Shown in pieces: positions 30,242 to 38,534 of a DNA stretch of 64,000 nucleotides. The stretch lies in assembly GCA_014654535.1 (NCBI GenBank), contig BNBA01000022.1:1-64000 (forward strand), written 5' to 3'. The notes below the pieces were generated by a model that worked only from the letters and a program-made list of their open reading frames with translations, was not told the origin of the DNA and did no database searches. Made by a program: the position numbers and the translations under genes. The stretch is from Xanthomonas boreopolis. Its GTDB lineage: Bacteria; Pseudomonadota; Gammaproteobacteria; Xanthomonadales; Xanthomonadaceae. Positions within the stretch are counted from its first letter, which is position 1, and each line of letters begins with the position of its first letter.

Positions 30242-30814
30242 TCAGCGCGGGCGAGCGGGCGCCGGCGCCCTGAGCTCGCGCTCGATCGCGGCCAGCAAGG
30301 CCGGGTCGTCGGGACGCACCTTGCTCGGGAACTGCGCCACGACCCGGCCGTCCCGCGCGATCAGGTACTTGTGGAAGTTCCAGCCCGGCGCCACGCCGGT
30401 GTCGCGGGCCAGGGCCTTGTACAGCGGCGTGGCCTCGCCGCCGACCACGTGCACCTTTTCGAACATCGGGAACTTGACCCCGTAGGTGAGCGTGCAGAAC
30501 TCCTGGATCTCCTTCTCCGATCCCGGCTCCTGGCCCTTGAAGTCGTTGGAGGGGAAGCCCAGCACCGAGAACCCCTGGGGGGCGAAGCGCTGCTGCAGCG
30601 CCTCCAGCCCCTCGTACTGCGGCGTGAAACCGCACTTGCTGGCGGTATTGACCACCAGCAGCACCTTGCCGCCGTAACGGGCGTTCAGGTTGACCGGCGT
30701 CTTGCCGGCCAGCGGCCGGTAGTCCAGATCGAGCAGCGTCGCGGCCGATGCCGTCCCGGCGATTGCGAAAAACCCTGCGAATACAACGCTCAACAGCTTC
30801 TTGAATGCGCTCAT
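30242..30814 (-). CDS. periplasmic glutathione/thiol peroxidase, Cys type
   Basis: A 190-residue glutathione-peroxidase-fold protein with an N-terminal signal peptide (about 1-24, ...GFFAIAGTASA). The active-site Cys 61 is in NTASKCGFTPQYEGL and is encoded by TGC, not a selenocysteine TGA. The partner Gln is in FPSNDFKGQEPGS and the Trp in GWNFHKYL. It should reduce hydroperoxides in the periplasm, probably using thioredoxin-like donors rather than glutathione. ATG at 30814 places the signal peptide correctly. It is divergent from the GntR/ABC operon. Confidence 0.9.
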   Translation of the reverse strand: MSAFKKLLSVVFAGFFAIAGTASAATLLDLDYRPLAGKTPVNLNARYGGKVLLVVNTASKCGFTPQYEGLEALQQRFAPQGFSVLGFPSNDFKGQEPGSEKEIQEFCTLTYGVKFPMFEKVHVVGGEATPLYKALARDTGVAPGWNFHKYLIARDGRVVAQFPSKVRPDDPALLAAIERELRAPAPARPR

Positions 30815-30879
30815 GCGGACCCCGGTGCGGAGGTGGCGGGACCGGGCCGCCCCTGTCTTTGGTTGGGTATGACAGCGGG

Positions 30880-30920
30880 TTGACACCCTGCGTGCCGGTG
30901 TTATAGTCACATACAACACC
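30880..30920 (+). promoter_or_regulatory. sigma-70 promoter with YtrA-type GntR operator
   Basis: TTGACA (30880-30885), a 16-base spacer and TATAGT (30902-30907) form a strong promoter. An inverted repeat, GGTGTT (30897-30902) and AACACC (30915-30920), overlaps the -10. Read outward it is GGTG-N16-CACC, the arrangement I recall for the YtrA-type GntR regulator of Xanthomonas citri. The GntR gene of this operon starts at 31193, so repression by its own product is likely. Confidence 0.8.
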
Positions 30921-30943
30921 AGTCATCCAGCGCAGGGGGCACC

Positions 30944-31189
30944 ATGTACTCCAGGCTCTTCAAGCGACCGTTTCCGTTGTTGCTGTGTAGCGCCGTACTG
31001 CTTTCCGCGGGATGCCTGGGAGCCGCTTCCGGTCGGGTCACGGACACCGGCGCCGATTATGGCGCCTCGGAAACGGATCAGGAAAACGCGACGCCCCCCG
31101 GGGCCCCGGAGCGGCCTGCACGCCGCCAGCGCGCCTCGATGTCGATGCCCTACTTCTCCTTCGCGCAGATCCTGCGCCCACGGAGCTGA
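30944..31189 (+). CDS. small predicted lipoprotein of unknown function
   Basis: An 81-residue protein with a lipoprotein-type signal: basic start, hydrophobic core and LLSAGC with Cys 24 as the probable lipidated residue. The mature part is short, rich in Pro, Arg and Asp, with no recognised domain. AGGGGG lies six bases before the ATG. It is the first gene after the promoter and GntR operator and ends three bases before gntR, so it belongs to the regulated operon. I do not recognise a family. Confidence 0.7.
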   Translation: MYSRLFKRPFPLLLCSAVLLSAGCLGAASGRVTDTGADYGASETDQENATPPGAPERPARRQRASMSMPYFSFAQILRPRS

Positions 31190-31192
31190 CCT

Positions 31193-31555
31193 ATGAGTGA
31201 CATCCAGTGGAGCGACGGCGCTCCGATCTACCGCCAACTGAAGGAACGCGTCATCGCGATGATGCTGGACGGCATCCTGAAGCCGGGCGATGCCCTGCCC
31301 TCGGTACGGCAGGTGGCCGCCGAGTACCAGCTCAATCCGATCACCGTCTCGCGCGCCTACCAGGAACTGGCCGACGAGAACCTGGTGGAAAAGCGCCGCG
31401 GGCTGGGCATGTTCATGACCGAGGAAGCGGCGCTCAAGCTGCGTGGCAGCGAGCGCGAGCGCTTCCTCAACGAGGAATGGCCGGCTGTGCTGGAGCGCAT
31501 CCAGCGGCTGGGATTGAGTCTGGAAGAATTGCTGCCCCCGGGGAAATCCTCATGA
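31193..31555 (+). CDS. GntR-family transcriptional regulator, YtrA subfamily
   Basis: A 120-residue regulator with the GntR winged helix (about 10-75: PIYRQLKERVIAMMLDGILK...LPSVRQVA...NPITVSRAYQELA) and only a short C-terminal helical tail. That form, next to ABC genes, defines the YtrA subfamily. It probably represses its own operon at the operator 30897-30920. YtrA systems respond to cell-envelope antibiotics in several bacteria; the signal here is not known. The stop overlaps the ABC ATPase start (ATGA). Confidence 0.9.
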   Translation: MSDIQWSDGAPIYRQLKERVIAMMLDGILKPGDALPSVRQVAAEYQLNPITVSRAYQELADENLVEKRRGLGMFMTEEAALKLRGSERERFLNEEWPAVLERIQRLGLSLEELLPPGKSS

Positions 31556-32424
31556 ACGCCGCACCCGAACACGTCGTATCCGCCCATGGCCTGCGCAAGG
31601 CCTACAAGAACAAGCTGGCCCTGGACGGCGCCTCGTTCCAGATCGGCGCCGGCCGCATCGTCGGCCTGATCGGCCCCAACGGCGCCGGCAAGACCACCGC
31701 GCTGAAGGCGATCCTGGGCCTGACCCCGTACGAGGGCGAACTGAGCGTGCTGGGCCTGGACCCGCACACCCATCGCGACCGGCTGATGAACGAGGTGTGC
31801 TTCATCGCCGACGTGGCGGTGCTGCCGCGCTGGCTGCGGGTCGGCGAGGCGATCGACTTCGTCGCCGGCGTGCACCCGCGCTTCGACCGCGCCAAGTGCG
31901 AGCGCTTCCTCGCCAACACCCAGCTCAACCCGAAGCTGCGCGTGCGCGAACTGTCCAAGGGCATGATCGTGCAGCTGCACCTGGCGCTGGTGATGGCGAT
32001 CGACGCGCGCCTGCTGGTGCTGGACGAACCCACGCTCGGCCTGGACATCCTCTACCGCAAGCAGTTCTACCAGCGCCTGCTGGAGGACTACTTCGACGAG
32101 CAGAAGACCATCCTGGTCACCACCCACCAGGTCGAGGAGATCGAGCACATCCTCAGCGACGTGATGTTCATCCGCGACGGCAAGGTGGTGCTGTCGGCCG
32201 AGATGGAACACCTCTCCGACCGCTACACCGAGCTGCTGGTGGCCGGCGAGCGCGTGGACGAGGCCCGCGCGCTGCGCCCGATCGACGAGCGCGGCCTGCC
32301 CTTCGGCAAGACCGTGATGCTGTTCGACGGCGTCCCCAAGGACCGGCTCGCCGCCCTCGGCGAGACCCGCACGCCCGGCCTCGCCGACCTGTTCGTCGCC
32401 ATCATGAAGGGGACCTACGCATGA
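31552..32424 (+). CDS. ABC transporter ATP-binding protein, YtrB-like
   Basis: A 290-residue ATPase with Walker A GPNGAGKTT, signature LSKGM (the unusual form common in YtrB-like proteins), Walker B LLVLDEPTLGLD and the H-loop TTHQ. About 80 residues follow the core, as in the YtrB group. It pairs with the permease that begins inside its stop codon (ATGA, 32421). The transported substrate is unknown. Confidence 0.92.
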   Translation: MNAAPEHVVSAHGLRKAYKNKLALDGASFQIGAGRIVGLIGPNGAGKTTALKAILGLTPYEGELSVLGLDPHTHRDRLMNEVCFIADVAVLPRWLRVGEAIDFVAGVHPRFDRAKCERFLANTQLNPKLRVRELSKGMIVQLHLALVMAIDARLLVLDEPTLGLDILYRKQFYQRLLEDYFDEQKTILVTTHQVEEIEHILSDVMFIRDGKVVLSAEMEHLSDRYTELLVAGERVDEARALRPIDERGLPFGKTVMLFDGVPKDRLAALGETRTPGLADLFVAIMKGTYA

Positions 32425-33416
32425 ACGCCGTTTCGCTGAAGACGTCCAAGGGCAGCACCTTCGCCTGGCTGCTCAGGCGCGAGTTCTGGGAGAACCGCGG
32501 CGGATTCCTCTGGGCGCAGGTGATCACCGGCGGCATCGCGGTGTTCTTCGCCGCGCTCGGCGCGGTGATCAGCGTGATCAGCGCACGCCACAACATGGTC
32601 ATCGAGGACGGCAAGGTCCGGATCGACGACGTGCAGGAGTACACCCGCACGCTGGGCTCGATCGGCGACGGCCTCCTGCTGGGCGGCATCGGCATCGCCT
32701 CGATCGTGCTCGCCTTCGTGGTGTTCTTCTACGCGCTGGGCAGCCTGTACGACGATCGCCGCGACCGCAGCATCCTGTTCTGGAAGTCGCTGCCGATCTC
32801 CGACACCCAGGCCGTGCTCGCCAAGGCCGCCTGGGCCTTGCTGCTCGCGCCGCTGATCGCGATCGTCATCGGCCTGTTGGTCGGCATCGCGCTGTGGCTG
32901 ATCGCGATGCTGGGAGCGGCCGCCGCCGGCATGCCCAATCCGTGGGCGATGGCGACCCATTCGCATCCGTTCCGGGTGCTCGGACTGGTGGCGATGACCG
33001 TGCCGATGGGGCTGCTGTGGTCGCTGCCGACGGTTGGCTGGCTGATGTTCTGCTCGGCCTGGGCAGGCAGCAAGCCGTTCCTGTGGGCGGTCCTGGTGCC
33101 CTTGCTGGCCTGCGTGATGATCAGCATCCTCGCCGCGATGCCAGGCGTGCACCTGCCGCTGGGCTGGATCTGGTACATCGTCGCCTATCGCGGCCTGCTG
33201 AGCGTGTGGCCGGGTTCCTGGTCGCCGCGCGGCCTGCAGGGCAGTTCGATCGACAGCGACGCCCTCCACGGTCCGGCCGACCTGCTGAGCTGGGCCTTCC
33301 AGCACGGCAACCCGGCCAAGGTCTACGGCAACCCCGATATCTGGATCGGCGCGGTCGTGGGCATCGCCTTCATCGCCGCCGCCGTCTACCTGCGCCGCCG
33401 CAACGGCGAGATCTGA
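32421..33416 (+). CDS. ABC transporter permease
   Basis: A 331-residue integral membrane protein with about six hydrophobic segments, for example ITGGIAVFFAALGAVISVIS and ILLAPLIAIVIGLLVG-like stretches. DDRRDRSILFWKSLPIS between segments two and three is typical of ABC-2-type permeases in YtrC/YtrD-like systems. It completes the transporter with the preceding ATPase, with a four-base overlap. A 52-base gap separates it from the GSGD-repeat protein, which probably belongs to the same transcript. Confidence 0.88.
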   Translation: MNAVSLKTSKGSTFAWLLRREFWENRGGFLWAQVITGGIAVFFAALGAVISVISARHNMVIEDGKVRIDDVQEYTRTLGSIGDGLLLGGIGIASIVLAFVVFFYALGSLYDDRRDRSILFWKSLPISDTQAVLAKAAWALLLAPLIAIVIGLLVGIALWLIAMLGAAAAGMPNPWAMATHSHPFRVLGLVAMTVPMGLLWSLPTVGWLMFCSAWAGSKPFLWAVLVPLLACVMISILAAMPGVHLPLGWIWYIVAYRGLLSVWPGSWSPRGLQGSSIDSDALHGPADLLSWAFQHGNPAKVYGNPDIWIGAVVGIAFIAAAVYLRRRNGEI

Positions 33417-33468
33417 TCCTCCTGCACCGAGATGCGGGGCCGTCGAAGGCCCCGCCACGACCAAGGAC

Positions 33469-34296
33469 ATGACCATGCGACTGTTGCTTACCGCTTCCCT
33501 GCTGATGCTGGCCGCACCGGCGATGGCCGAGGACCAGTGCAAGTTCAGCGAGCCGCACTCGCTGGCCCTCGACCTGGCCGGCGCCAGGTCGGTGCTGTTC
33601 AAGGTCAACGCCAACGACCTGCACCTGCAGGCCGCCCCCGGCACCGGCAGCGCGCTGAAAGGCCGCGCCTGCGCCTCGAACGAGGACCTGCTGAAGGACC
33701 TCAAGGTGACGCAGAGGCGCGAGGGCGACCGCCTGGTCGTCGAGCTCGCCAACGACCGGCCGCTCAAGCTCACGTTGGGCCACAGCTATTCGTACCTCGA
33801 CATCCAGGCCACCGTGCCGGAAGCGCTGCTGGTGCAGCTCGACGTCGGCTCCGGCGACGCCTGGTCCACCGGCGGCACCGTGCTGAGCGCGGACGTGGGC
33901 TCCGGCGACGTCGACATCCGCAACGTCAAGGGCATGGTCACCGCCAAGACCGGCTCGGGCGACATGAAGCTGCAGGACATCGGCGGCCTCAAGCTGCTCG
34001 ACGTCGGCTCCGGCGACGTCACCGCCCGCACCGTGCGCGGTCCGGTCGAGGTCGGCGAAGTCGGCTCCGGCGACGTGAAGATCTCCAGCGTCGCAGGCTC
34101 GGTCCGCATCGGCCGGATCGGTTCCGGCGACGTCGAGCTCGCCGACGTCGACGGCAGCGTCACCGTCGATTCGATCGGATCGGGCGACCTGGGCGTGCGC
34201 AACGTATCCGGGAACCTGGAGCTGAGGCGCAAGGGCAGCGGCGACGTGCACCACAGCGGCGTGCGCGGCAGCGTGTCGCTTCCGCGCAAGGATTGA
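33469..34296 (+). CDS. secreted DUF4097-like GSGD-repeat protein
   Basis: A 275-residue exported protein. A signal peptide (about 1-20, LLMLAAPAMA) is followed by a region of about 110 residues and then repeats of about 18-20 residues, each carrying GSGD; eight GSGD motifs are visible (VGSGDAWS to KGSGDVHH). Such repeats suggest a beta-solenoid like the DUF4097/DUF2807 proteins often found beside envelope-stress regulators. It lies downstream of the GntR-ABC genes. A periplasmic or surface adhesin-like role is a guess. Confidence 0.85.
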   Translation: MTMRLLLTASLLMLAAPAMAEDQCKFSEPHSLALDLAGARSVLFKVNANDLHLQAAPGTGSALKGRACASNEDLLKDLKVTQRREGDRLVVELANDRPLKLTLGHSYSYLDIQATVPEALLVQLDVGSGDAWSTGGTVLSADVGSGDVDIRNVKGMVTAKTGSGDMKLQDIGGLKLLDVGSGDVTARTVRGPVEVGEVGSGDVKISSVAGSVRIGRIGSGDVELADVDGSVTVDSIGSGDLGVRNVSGNLELRRKGSGDVHHSGVRGSVSLPRKD

Positions 34297-34328
34297 GCGT
34301 TCCCACGAACCCACAAGGCATCGTCCCC

Positions 34329-34868
34329 ATGAAACTCCATCGACTCGTCCCGCTCCTGGTACTGACCGTCGCGCTCGCCACCGCCTGCAACCAGTCCGAG
34401 ACCGCCCGCGTGCAAAGGAAGGACGGCGGCCACAGCATCCTGTTCCGCGACGGCAGCCTCGTGCTTGATGCCGACGGCCTGCCTTCGGCCACGATCACCG
34501 CCAGCGGCGACCTGCTGATCGACGGCAAGGCGGTGACGCTGACCGACGCGCAGCGCCAGCTGGCCCTGGACTATCGCAGCCAGCTCGGCGCGATCGCCCA
34601 GCAGGGCGTCGAAATCGGCAAGCAGGGCGCCCTGCTCGGCGTGCAGGCCGCCGGCGATGCGCTGAAGGGCGTGCTCAGCGGCGACACCGACAAGATCGGC
34701 GAGAAGGTCGAAGCCCAGGCCGACAGGATCAAGGAGCAGGCGCTGAAGATCTGCGACCACCTCGACCGGCTGAAGGCCGCGCAGGACGCCCTCGCCGTCC
34801 AGGTACCGGCGTTCAAGCCGTACGCCCACCTCGACACGGACAGCGCCACGGACTGCCGCAACGGCTGA
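34329..34868 (+). CDS. DUF2884 (YggN)-like lipoprotein
   Basis: A 179-residue predicted lipoprotein with the signal VALATAC and lipidated Cys 20. ASGDLLIDGKAVTLTDAQRQ followed by DYRSQLG resembles the DGNVxYNGKxYSLxxAQREQAxDY segment of E. coli YggN (DUF2884), and the end (ALKICDHLDRLKAAQDAL) aligns with YggN's C-terminal helix. The function of the family is unknown. It is 32 bases after the GSGD-repeat gene, in the same direction. A shorter relative lies at 35976. Confidence 0.75.
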   Translation: MKLHRLVPLLVLTVALATACNQSETARVQRKDGGHSILFRDGSLVLDADGLPSATITASGDLLIDGKAVTLTDAQRQLALDYRSQLGAIAQQGVEIGKQGALLGVQAAGDALKGVLSGDTDKIGEKVEAQADRIKEQALKICDHLDRLKAAQDALAVQVPAFKPYAHLDTDSATDCRNG

Positions 34869-34960
34869 GCCAGGACCGGGCGACCGCTCCCCACGAAGCC
34901 CGCGCGGCTGGGTGTGCGCCGGCGGCGGACTTGCCACCCCCTCATCTCATGGAGATAGAG

Positions 34961-35799
34961 ATGCGTTCGAAGCTCCTCGCCATCCTGTTCGCCGCTTTCG
35001 CGGCTTCCGCCATCACCCAGGCCAACGCCCAGTCGGTCACGCCGTATGCCGACTACCTGTTCATCGGCAGCTACCACATGAACAACCCCGGGCGCGACGT
35101 GCACAACACCCAGGCGGACGACGTGCTGTCGGAGCGGCGGCAACGCGAGATTGCGGAGGCCGCCGGCCTGATCGAACGCTACCGGCCGACCAGGATCATG
35201 CTTGAGGTGGATGGCGAGCAGCAGGAGAGGATCCGCCAGAACTATGCCGAGTCCTGCAAGGGCTCGCGCCCGCTGGGCAGGAGCGAAGCCGAACAGCTCG
35301 GGTTCCGGATCGCCTGCAGCCAGGGCTCGAGCCCGACAAGATCTACGCCGTGGACTCGGACGGCATGGGTGCCATCAAGGACGAGGAGAGCATCAACTAC
35401 CCGAAGGCCATCGAACGCCATCAGCAGCAGAAACAATACGAGGCGTTTCTGGCGGAAGGAAAAATCTGGGCTGACAACGATCAACGCGTTCTCAACCAGG
35501 GTTCCATCCTGGACATGCTGAAGAACCTCAACTCGGACCAATGGCTCCGCAAGAACGCCAGGAGCTACTACCTCGTCGGCCTGTTCGGCACGCCTGACGA
35601 CCCGATCGGCGCGAACTGGGTGCAGTACTGGTTCGGAAGAAACCTGGCGATCTTCAACAACATCGCCAGGAATACCGCCGAGGGCGACCGCATCCTGGTC
35701 ATCTACGGGGCCGGACACGGCAACTACTTGCGACAAATGGCCGCAGAATCCGGCATCTATCGCATCCACGAGCCGCTGGACTTGCTTTCGGCCCAGTGA
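34961..35799 (+). pseudogene. DUF5694 secreted protein, frameshifted
   Basis: The gene starts with a signal peptide (LLAILFAAFAASAITQANA) and the DUF5694 segments FIGSYHMNNPGRDVHN and DVLSERRQREIAEAAGLIER. At about 35318-35327 the frame is lost after LGFRIACSQG. The homologous sequence resumes in the -1 frame as LEPDKIYAVDSDGMGAI and runs to a stop at 35799 (RIHEPLDLLSAQ). Loss of one base in GGCTCGAG, as if from GGCCTCGAG, would explain it. Without repair the product ends at 35521 with an unrelated tail. Both halves look well conserved, so the break is recent or a sequencing error. Confidence 0.8.
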
Positions 35800-35850
35800 G
35801 GCAACCGGCGTGGGCCGGCGACACGCCAGCCCCTGAACGCAGGAGCGGCT

Positions 35851-35926
35851 TTTGTGGGAGCGGCTTTGGCCGCGATGGGGCGTTGCCGGTAACGCCCCAT
35901 CGCGGCCAAAACCGCTCCTACAAAAA
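35851..35926. repeat. long REP-like fold-back, GTGGGAGCGG family
   Basis: TTTGTGGGAGCGGCTTTGGC and further bases to GGGGCGTT are mirrored by AACGCCCC through GCCAAAACCGCTCCTACAAA. The arms are about 33 bases with few mismatches and a very short loop (GCCGGT). It lies between the DUF5694 gene and a lipoprotein gene. Confidence 0.85.
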
Positions 35927-35975
35927 ACGGACGGGACCCATAGAATGGCGCAATCTTCCTCCGCGCCGTTCTCCC

Positions 35976-36401
35976 ATGAAGAAACTCCTCCTTCTTTGCC
36001 TGGCCGCGCTCCTGCTGCCCGCGCTGGTCGCCTGCGGCCGTTCGTCCTCCGACCGCGCCGAGCGCTCCAAGCCGCGCGTCTCGATCAGCAGCGACGCCGT
36101 GCTGCTGCGCCGCGCGCCGGCCGCCAATGCGCAGATCAGCCCCGACGGCACCCTGCGCATCGACGACATCGTGCTGCCGCAGCAGGCGCCCAACCGCGCC
36201 AAGCTGCAATTGCTGTTCGGCCACCTGCAGATGCTGCGCCAGCAAGCGCTGGCCGAGGCCAAGCCCGATCCGGACTATCGCGCGATCCCGGTGCGGTCCA
36301 CGCCCGAGATCGACCAGCTCAGCGGCGAGCTGCTGCAGGCGATCCCGCCGTTGCAGCCGTACCGCGAGAGTTTCGGCAACCTGCAGGCCGAGCGGCATTG
36401 A
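35976..36401 (+). CDS. small DUF2884-related lipoprotein
   Basis: A 141-residue predicted lipoprotein (LPALVAC, Cys 20). The mature region has ISPDGTLRIDDIVLPQQAPNR, then a helical stretch and a terminal ELLQAIPPLQPYRESF. This order of a short beta segment, helix and Pro-rich end is like a reduced copy of the YggN-type protein at 34329. No function is known. ATG at 35976 follows the fold-back repeat by about 50 bases; a -10-like TAGAAT is at 35941-35946. Confidence 0.65.
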   Translation: MKKLLLLCLAALLLPALVACGRSSSDRAERSKPRVSISSDAVLLRRAPAANAQISPDGTLRIDDIVLPQQAPNRAKLQLLFGHLQMLRQQALAEAKPDPDYRAIPVRSTPEIDQLSGELLQAIPPLQPYRESFGNLQAERH

Positions 36402-36540
36402 GGCAGCGCCTGCTCCCCTCCCGGGGAGCGCAGTTCCTTCTCTCACCGGGAGAAGGTGGCGCGAAGCGCCGGATGAGGGTGCGGACGCCGCTTCGCCCGT
36501 ACCCCCACCCCAGCCCCTCTCCCTGAGGGAGAGGGGCCTC
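36402..36540. repeat. CCCTCTCCC-type intergenic repeat
   Basis: Fragments such as CTCACCGGGAGAAGGTGGCG, GATGAGGGTGCGG and an 11-bp hairpin GCCCCTCTCCC/GGGAGAGGGGC (36513-36537, loop TGA) belong to a repeat often seen between xanthomonad genes. It lies between the convergent lipoprotein gene and fumC and could act as an end structure; no T run follows. Confidence 0.55.
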
Positions 36541-36555
36541 AATCGAAGCGCAGCC

Positions 36556-37971
36556 TCAACCGCCGCCGCCGGCGCCTGCGTGGATGCCGCCTTCCGTCAG
36601 CGCGGCCGGATCCAGCAGCCGGCGCAGTTCGGCCTCGGACAGGCCGCTGTCCTCCTTGGCCACGTCCAGCACCGGCCGGTTCTCCTTGTAGGCGCGCTTG
36701 GCGATCGCCGCGGCCTTCTCGTAGCCGATCACCGGGTTCAACGCGGTCACCAGGATCGGATTGCGATCCAGCGCGCGCTTGACGTTGTCCTCGCGCACCT
36801 TCAGCCCGGCGATCGCCTTGTCGGCCAGCAGCGTCGAGACGTTCGCCAGCAGCCGGATCGAATCCAGCAGGTTGGCGGCGATCAGCGGCAGCGCCACGTT
36901 GAGCTGGAAGTTGCCGGTCTGCCCCGCCACGGTGATCGCGGCGTGGTGGCCGATCACCTGCGCGGCGGCCATCACCGTCGCTTCCGGGATCACCGGGTTG
37001 ACCTTGCCCGGCATGATCGACGAGCCCGGCTGCAACGCGGGCAGCTCGATCTCGCCGAGGCCGGCGAGCGGCCCGGAATTCATCCAGCGCAGGTCGTTCG
37101 CGATCTTGATCAGGGCCACCGCCAGCGCGTTGAGCTGGCCGGACAACTCGACCGCGTCGTCCTGCGCGGCCAGCCCTTCGAACTTGTTCCCGGCGCTCTC
37201 GAACTTGGTTCCGGCCAGCGCGGTCAGCGCCTTGGCGACCTTGCCGCCGAAGCGCGGGTCGGCATTGATGCCGGTGCCGATCGCGGTGCCGCCCAGCGGC
37301 AGCCGGCGCAGGCGCTTGAGGCTGTCCTCGATGCGCTCCTGCGCCGACGCCAGCTGCGCCGACCAGGCGCGGAACTCCTGCCCGAAGGTCAGCGGCATCG
37401 CGTCCATCAGGTGGGTGCGGCCGGTCTTGACCACCTTGTCCAGGCTCCTGGCGCGCTTGTCGATGGTCTTGCGCAGGTGCTTGAGCGCCGGCAGCAGCTG
37501 TTCCACCACGCCCAGCTGCGCGGAGACGCGGATCGCCGTCGGCACCACGTCGTTGGAGCTCTGGCCCAGGTTGACGTGGTCGTTGGGATGGATGCCGCCC
37601 TTGCCCGCGTCCTTGGACGATCGCGACGCCAGCGTCGCGATCACCTCGTTGGCGTTCATGTTCGACGAGGTGCCCGAACCGGTCTGGTAGATGTCGATCG
37701 GGAAATGCGCGTCGTGGCGGCCTTCCGCCACGTCCAGCGCGGCGGCCTGGATCGCCTTGGACGCCGCCTTCGGCAACAGGCCGAGTTCGGCGTTGACCTG
37801 CGCGGCGGCGGCCTTGATCAGGCCCAGCGCACGGATGAAGCCGCGCGGCATCGGCTGGCCGGACACGGGGAAGTTCTGCACGGCGCGCTGGGTCTGCGCG
37901 CCCCACAGCGCATCGGCGGGCACCTGCAGCTCGCCCATGCTGTCGTGTTCGGTCCGGAAACGTTCTTTCAT
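36556..37971 (-). CDS. fumC: class II fumarate hydratase
   Basis: A 471-residue fumarase (E. coli FumC has 467) that interconverts fumarate and malate in the TCA cycle. The signature GSSIMPGKVNP is intact, as are TGSGTSSNMNANEV, the KTGRTHLMDAMPL segment and GQSSNDVVPTA. It is iron-sulfur-free and oxygen-stable, unlike class I enzymes. ATG at 37971 gives MKERFRTEHDSMGE. It is a single gene; a MITE-like element lies about 150 bases upstream. Confidence 0.97.
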   Translation of the reverse strand: MKERFRTEHDSMGELQVPADALWGAQTQRAVQNFPVSGQPMPRGFIRALGLIKAAAAQVNAELGLLPKAASKAIQAAALDVAEGRHDAHFPIDIYQTGSGTSSNMNANEVIATLASRSSKDAGKGGIHPNDHVNLGQSSNDVVPTAIRVSAQLGVVEQLLPALKHLRKTIDKRARSLDKVVKTGRTHLMDAMPLTFGQEFRAWSAQLASAQERIEDSLKRLRRLPLGGTAIGTGINADPRFGGKVAKALTALAGTKFESAGNKFEGLAAQDDAVELSGQLNALAVALIKIANDLRWMNSGPLAGLGEIELPALQPGSSIMPGKVNPVIPEATVMAAAQVIGHHAAITVAGQTGNFQLNVALPLIAANLLDSIRLLANVSTLLADKAIAGLKVREDNVKRALDRNPILVTALNPVIGYEKAAAIAKRAYKENRPVLDVAKEDSGLSEAELRRLLDPAALTEGGIHAGAGGGG

Positions 37972-38123
37972 CGGAAACTCCCAGGTTGCGGAATGACGGG
38001 ACTCGAACCGGAACGATCCTCCCGGCGCCCCAATGCTCGGTGAAACGGGGCTCGGGCGTCCGGCAAGGTCGCGGCTGGCGAAGGGCGGGCGTGACCTGCG
38101 AAGCATAGCGCCGGGGCGTCCGG

Positions 38124-38391
38124 TAGGGCGTGTCGTCATGTCCGAGCAGGTCTCGCCGTCGCTGCGCGTGCTCGGGGCAAGGAAGAGCGAGGAAGTGGAC
38201 GTCCGTCCACGCCCGAGCGATGACGCAGCCCCGGGCGCGCGCAGCGACGGCCCTGTGGGTTGAGCCTGGAAAGCCGCCATCCGGCGCCGCGCGGCTTGAC
38301 CTGACGGCCAGTCAGGCGCCGCGCCATGCAACACCGGCTGACGGCTTTCCAGACCCAACGCGGCCTACTCGGGACATGACGACACGCCCTA
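38124..38391. mobile_element. MITE-like element with terminal inverted repeats and TA target sites
   Basis: TA followed by GGGCGTGTCGTCATGTCC at the left end is mirrored by GGACATGACGACACGCCC followed by TA at the right end. The inverted repeats are about 22-23 bases and differ by one extra C. Inside, a second palindrome (GGAAAGCCG ... CGGCTTTCC) makes the 264-bp interior strongly fold-back. It has no credible gene. TA duplication with GGGCGTGTC-type ends resembles non-autonomous derivatives of IS5-group (IS427) or IS630/Tc1-type elements. It lies between fumC and the CNNM gene; the rest of 37972-38534 shows nothing else. Confidence 0.75.
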
Positions 38392-38534
38392 CAATCGGGA
38401 TTCCGCACGATTCCATCCCCTTGCATGGACGACGACCCCGACTGTCGATACCGACGACGCAACTTCTCCCGCTTCCGCCCTCGCACCGCTTGCGACGCAC
38501 CCCTCGGAACCGCCCCGGCACGAGGTGACGCGCG

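Noticed and set aside
30242..30814. Selenocysteine glutathione peroxidase
   Set aside because: The active-site codon is TGC and the frame has no internal TGA.
38124..38391. Small genes inside the MITE-like element
   Set aside because: Frames there are short, lack ribosome sites and follow from the palindromic sequence.
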